Below, piece by piece: positions 58,901 through 64,000 of a DNA stretch of 64,000 nt (the stretch's first letter is position 1; each line of letters begins with the position of its first letter). The stretch is from positions 620,001-684,000 of the forward strand of contig NW_020825355.1 in assembly GCF_003286085.1 (NCBI RefSeq). The letters are read 5' to 3'. The notes under the pieces are model-generated. The model made no database searches, was not told where the DNA came from, and saw only the letters and a program-made list of their open reading frames with translations. This DNA is from Drosophila persimilis. Its lineage: Eukaryota > Arthropoda > Insecta > Diptera > Drosophilidae. Made by a program: the position numbers and the translations under genes.

Positions 58901-61900
58901 TTTTTTTTGGTATATTTCTGTTTTGTTTCGCGCGCGGAAACACTGCGTATGCTTAACGCGGGAGCTAAGTCCCTGATTTCGTTTCGCTATTCGAGGCGGC
59001 TTGCGGGAGCTCTAGCAGCTCTATCAAATATTTATACGATTGCATCCGATTCAAGTCGATTTATTTTGGCTTAACAACTTCCGACTTCCGACTGGTGTTT
59101 GGGGAATTTATGGTCTCAGCGTTCATCAATTATTTCAAAGAAATGAAGGATTTCCCCTCTACCTAAATTTCGGGTTAAATTTGATACTTGTTCCACGCAA
59201 GTTTCGTTCTGTGGAAAGCTTTATTCATAGGAAGGGTTCCTATTTGGCTTAATTTCCAATCAAATATCAATTTACGTACTTTACCTCAAATTTATTTTAA
59301 TCCCATGTTGATTATCATTTCTCTTCCAAACCGCTGCTGCTGACTTTCCAGTTTACAATATTATTTCCATCTTGTCTGTTTTATTTATGAGAAATTATTT
59401 ATTTTTGGCTCGAGCACTGCTTCACGCTCGGGGTAAAATTAATTATTATTTACAAAATAATATTAATTAAGGCGAAGGTGAAGCGCATGTGTTCCAATTT
59501 TCCACGCACAGAGCACAAGAATATCGAGATGAAAAATAAAGAAAATGCGGCCCGCACATAAAAATATTAAAAAACAAATAAAAACGGAGACGGCCACATG
59601 CCTTGGGTCCACGTGCTACGCATGTGTGTGTGTGCTGCTGATGTTGCTTCTGCTGCTGCTGTGTGTGCCTTGTATTTTCTTCTTGTGTTTACCCCATTTT
59701 CCATTTCGCAAAAATTATGAATGTGGTTCATGCGGCGTATACGCAATATATTCGAGAGCCCTATGCCGTTTCCTTGTGCTTGCCTCGGGCATTGTGTTTA
59801 TCTAAGGAGGAGGCCGGCGGTGACGACGGCACATGCAGACATCGTTTTGTTTCAGGACCTACTCGTATATCAATTTCAATTATCTGGCATTTCCTTTGGA
59901 GCTTTTGGCCGGCGCAGGAGGAGGAGCAGCAGCATTTCAAAAGCATTTTGCCATATATAAATTATTGGCAAACGACAAAGGCAGACAAAAAGGACAACGC
60001 CTTCGAGAGGAGAGTGGCCTGGTCCCAAAAAGGATTATGCGGCCTGCAATTTAACTTGGGTTCATGGTCCTCGTCCTCGTGCTCGTCCTGGATCCAGGTT
60101 CCTGGTTTGTCTGTGAGTGTAAGTGTGCTTCTGGTCCTGGCTTTTATCAGCCGCAACTGACACCAGCAGGCGGCGGCTGCCTGCCACAGAAAGAGCCCCG
60201 GACCAGTAGCAGAATCAAACGATGGGCGTGAAAAATGAGTCATAAAATGCAAATAAAAAGTCAAGAGTCCTCAAGTCCTTGCCTCATGCTGTTCTGTTGT
60301 CTGTTTCCGCTGTACAGCCTAAAATTTCTCTTAAAGAGTATTCTTTTCGGGGATAAAATATGTTTCGGTTTCCCTTGTTTGGTTGTTCTTAAAGTTCAAT
60401 TTGCTCGTTAATTTTTCGGTAAGCATACAAAAAATCTACGGATAGATTGAGCCTCGTGTGCCGATTCGTCTGGTTTACATGGGATAATTACACACGCCTC
60501 ACTGCCGCCTGGCTGGCCTTTATGACCCACAATTTGTTCTGGACAATGCACGGATCATCATTCTGATGGTAGACTTGTACTTTTGGCAGTGGTCCGATGG
60601 GAAGCCGATGCCGATGCCGCCGCCCGCTTTCCATATTTGATTCAATATAAAGTACAATCAATTTTTAATGTTATGGCAACAGGCTCTCTCCATTCCGTTC
60701 CGTTCCGTTTCTTCTCATCGGACTCACCCTTGGCCTTTGGCTCTTTCTGCTTTCCATCGATTTGTGGCTGGCTTTCAATCCAATAATAAAATTTGCAATA
60801 TTTCCAGTTACTTGGAAGTGTAATAAAAATAATGGAAAATGGGTTTTTGCTTTGCCCCAATTGAATCCTCCTCTGTGTGCTGGGGGAGGGTTCATGGGAT
60901 CTTTCATATTCATTGCAAATTATCAGCTAAATGCTTTTATGGCCTGCTTCCGGTTCAAAGTTCAGTACTCCTTCCACTACTCCACTCGAGGATATTCGGT
61001 TTATGAGTGTGCGGAAATGGCTTCCATTTGGCAGACATGATTGACTCGGGGTCTTCATCGGATTCCCCACTATTGAGATGCTTACGCTCTGAGGTAACTA
61101 ATTTTTCCAACTCACGATTGCTCCTTCATCTCTGCAGTTCATTTTGATTATTACAGATTCATTCCGCTTATTTCCGTGCTGATTGGTTGGCCTGGCTAAT
61201 CGATTTTTCTGATTTCTATTGCCTCGGCTTCTTTGGTTCTTTCCACTCTGTGGCTGTGGCAGCGCTCCCTCCTTGAACCAATACCAATGTTTGCTCGGCA
61301 CTCCAATAGCTAACAGAGATATTCCACCAGCCCTTCTTCACTCCAAAGATGAAGTGACTCCACCCAGACCCCATCTACCGACATAATTCCTGGCTCTATT
61401 CGCGTTTAATGTGTGTCAAGTGCGACATTAATGCTGGTCGTCAGGGATTAAGTGGCCATTACTTGGCCAGGGCTTATGGACTTTGGTTTTGGCTTCCTTT
61501 TGGCGGCTATCTGCTCTCTGCCATACTTATATCTGGCATTCGCCAGCTCATTGATGATTCATTCTGTTCGAATGGTGCTGAGATCGGTGAGGTATTAATG
61601 TGGCACATGCTCTGTGCTCCACTCTCAACGCTGCTCATTTATTATCTATTACACAATTTGCTGTTGCAAATTGGTTCGTATTTCGCAATTACACCTGGCG
61701 CAGCTGCCGCAAACGAGTTTCCCCCCTTGATCAATGGGCAATGAGTCAGGCGGCAGGCAGCAGGCAGCAGGCAAGAGGCAGGCGCGCAGGCTCACGGGAC
61801 TGCAGTACCACTGCCACTCTCACCTCACCTAAACTCACCCACTCCCTTCTTCCTGACCAAAATGGGAAACGCACGCAAATGTGTGTGCAACGTTTGTGGG

Positions 61901-64000
61901 TGCCTAGCGAAGCGCTCAATTGCGGAAGTTGCATGCGCCAGCTGCTGTGGCACGCTCTCGACGAAGCAGCTTCTAGGCACACAGACCCGACCCTTTCCCA
62001 GGCCACTGTCGATGCTCGCTGACAGCTGTCCACTGTCCACGGTCCGCCTGACTGGGTTTGGCCATAACCAAAAACAAAAACAGAAACAGCAATTGCTTCA
62101 ACGGGAACGAACGTTTTGTACCCTTTGCGCCACTGAAAAGAAAGATAGCTGCCACGCTCCTTATGGCAAAACCTATGGAAATGGACAGACCGACAGAGGA
62201 ATTGCTGTAGATGTCAGGGCCCATGTACATTACAAACATCATATCAAAATGAAAATACCCACCCTGCAAACATATTAAAAAAAAACAAATAACAAATGAA
62301 CCAGCACTGCCCAAAAATATCTGTTTTTTTTTTTAATGACAAGAGACGTCGCTGCGATCTGTGATCATTTTTTTCAGCCAATTTTCCCATTCGAAACAAA
62401 TCGAAAAAGGGTTCGCAAAAAACTCGTTAACTGCCGCTGTGCTCACGTTTCGTTCCGTTCATTGGCGAGAGAGGGGGGCTGCTGCTGCTGGGAAAAGCGA
62501 CTGCAAAGAAAAAAGATGGAAAAATTATCTGTGCAGCAGCATCAAAAGCGCCGGGAGCCCGTCTAATCAGTGACAGCCCTGGATGGGAGCCACCAAAAAA
62601 GAAAAACCGAGAAAAAACGATGCAATTGAATTCATTTTCCTATGCAATCTTTCACAGTTTTCCCCGGGCTTTGACTTTTCCTTATCTCTGCCAGTCGACT
62701 GTCGTCGGCAGTGCAGCAGTAACTGGTGCTGCCACAGCTACTGGCTGTCGTTTGCTGTCAAGTGCAATTATGTGCCACCATTCACAGCGACCTTTGACAT
62801 TGCTGCCAGAGAGAATAGACACACAAAGCGACTGGTGACAGGGCAGAGATAGTACTCCGTAGAATCCGCATGAATAGAAAGAGAGATCAATGGTGGATTC
62901 AGAGAAGGGTCTCTCTTCAAATAAGCTTTTTCTTTTTAATAATTGGTTAATGGCAGAAAAAGAGCAAACGGCAGGGCCAGAACATGTTTAATTGGCCACC
63001 ACTTAAGTGACGTCATCGTGGGATATATATACACCACATATAAATACATATAAACACTTACCTTTTAATATACGTATATGCTTGGTGGTATCTTATTTTT
63101 ATATTCTTGGCCCAACATTTGGTTGTTGTGATGGCTTTTGTTCTGAAATTAATTTGTAGCCGAAAACACAATCAAAGAACCAACAAAGCGAAAAAGAAAT
63201 TGTTTGAGCAGCCGCGTGGGCGTGACCTTAACCTTCGGCGTGGACATCGCCGAGGGGGGCGGCGGTGGCACGCGGGAGAGTGTCTATACCTTAATGAAAA
63301 TCTGTGCTGATGATTGTACCCGTCCGTCCATTGTTTAGACATTAATTAAACACTTTGACTGACGGCCGCAGCTTCCGCTCAGGGATTGTGGTCCATCGAA
63401 TCAATTGACATTCTGGGAAGGAACTTTTCACCTGACGCTCCCGCCGACCGCCCGCTTTTCAATTAAATTTATTCGCCCCCATTGAGCTTTCCGCACTACG
63501 TGAGTCTTGGCCAAATGGCAAGTAATTTGCATTTTTGGCCAGGTCGAGGCCCACTCCCAGGCCCAAACCCAGGACGGGGCCGCATGTGAAGTTAAAAGTT
63601 ATTGGCCCATAAATAACGCTCTGCCAAATTCTAAACAAACATTTCCTCGACACTCTGTCGAATGGGAAAGTTTTCCCCGCCACTTGATGCTGAGTTCGGC
63701 TTTTGCTGCTGGCGCCTCCTTCTCCTCATCTTTCCATGGGTGGAAAATTAGCATAAAAACATTCGGTGGGGGGGCGCAGCATTTCGGCATTTTTAGCGTT
63801 CGCCGCCTGCCAATCGTAAAATGTTAGAAATCGCACATACGCCGCATTGTGATACCATAAATGGTCCAATTTTCATGGTCCGCCTTCCGCTTATTGTGCC
63901 GCCAAACTTTTCACTAACCACAGAGCACACCAAGCCCCACAATATACTAGATAGGAGGGAGGGGGGGGAACGGAATGGAACGGGTAGGCGTACGGGGCAA
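55983..64000 (+). other. First coding intron of the NOS1AP-like gene (partial)
   Basis: No frame resembles the expected PTB continuation or any other protein. Contents: a DINE-1-like fragment (56849-56945), GT/CA runs (57249-57262, 57308-57330), a GGCAGCA-type array (61749-61775) and numerous poly-T and AT-rich parts. Long introns after a first coding exon are usual in fly neuronal genes and may hold enhancers. Confidence 0.55.
56849..56945 (+). mobile_element. DINE-1/INE-1-like repeat fragment
   Basis: It starts TATACCCTTGAAGAGGGTAT, then GAGAAGGAAGCATCCGCGACCCCAAAGGTATA in segments, the same order as the DINE-1/INE-1 5' region. It is more diverged than the copy near position 200. Confidence 0.55.

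Overview
This is eukaryotic, insect DNA, almost certainly from the genus Drosophila. Coding stretches are few and broken by ~55-60 bp GT-AG introns. Fly-type Inr, DPE and TATA promoters occur. There is a divergent insect ionotropic receptor, a pair of DUF1091 secreted-protein genes, and fragments of a DINE-1/INE-1-like dispersed repeat. The density of short tandem repeats resembles the obscura group, but the species cannot be fixed from sequence alone.

Layout. (1) About 1-18 kb looks like the 5' part of a minus-strand gene whose downstream exons lie off the left edge. It has a large exon (14139-15117, 325 codons, acidic, proline motifs, not recognised), a second possible first-coding exon (8899-9473, Asn-rich), and candidate leader exons near 10.58-10.84 kb and 17.73-17.93 kb. 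(2) At 20.96-22.95 kb, minus strand, a ~2 kb block holds decayed pieces of three unrelated housekeeping genes: the 5' end of Mcm7, a shrunken tRNA methyltransferase Trmt2A, and the 3' end of RpS9. Each still carries an apparent short intron, so the block was copied at DNA level. A degenerate ~180 bp tandem duplication and a cluster of housekeeping-promoter motifs lie beside it. (3) At 24.1-25.6 kb there are two tandem, intact DUF1091 genes. (4) At 25.6-44.3 kb there is a long stretch without recognisable protein genes, holding one tRNA-Pro(UGG) gene at 30.5 kb. (5) At 44.3-46.1 kb, minus strand, lies an intronless ionotropic receptor of 604 codons. (6) From about 49-50 kb to the right edge lies the 5' end of the plus-strand fly homologue of NOS1AP/CAPON. 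It has at least two, possibly three, alternative promoters feeding one exon (55370-55982) that carries the start codon and first 34 residues, followed by an intron that runs past the window end.

The genes do not form one pathway. The two outer genes are long multi-promoter genes; the chemosensory-type genes (receptor, DUF1091 pair), the tRNA and the pseudogene block lie between them. The most unusual object is the three-gene pseudogene block.
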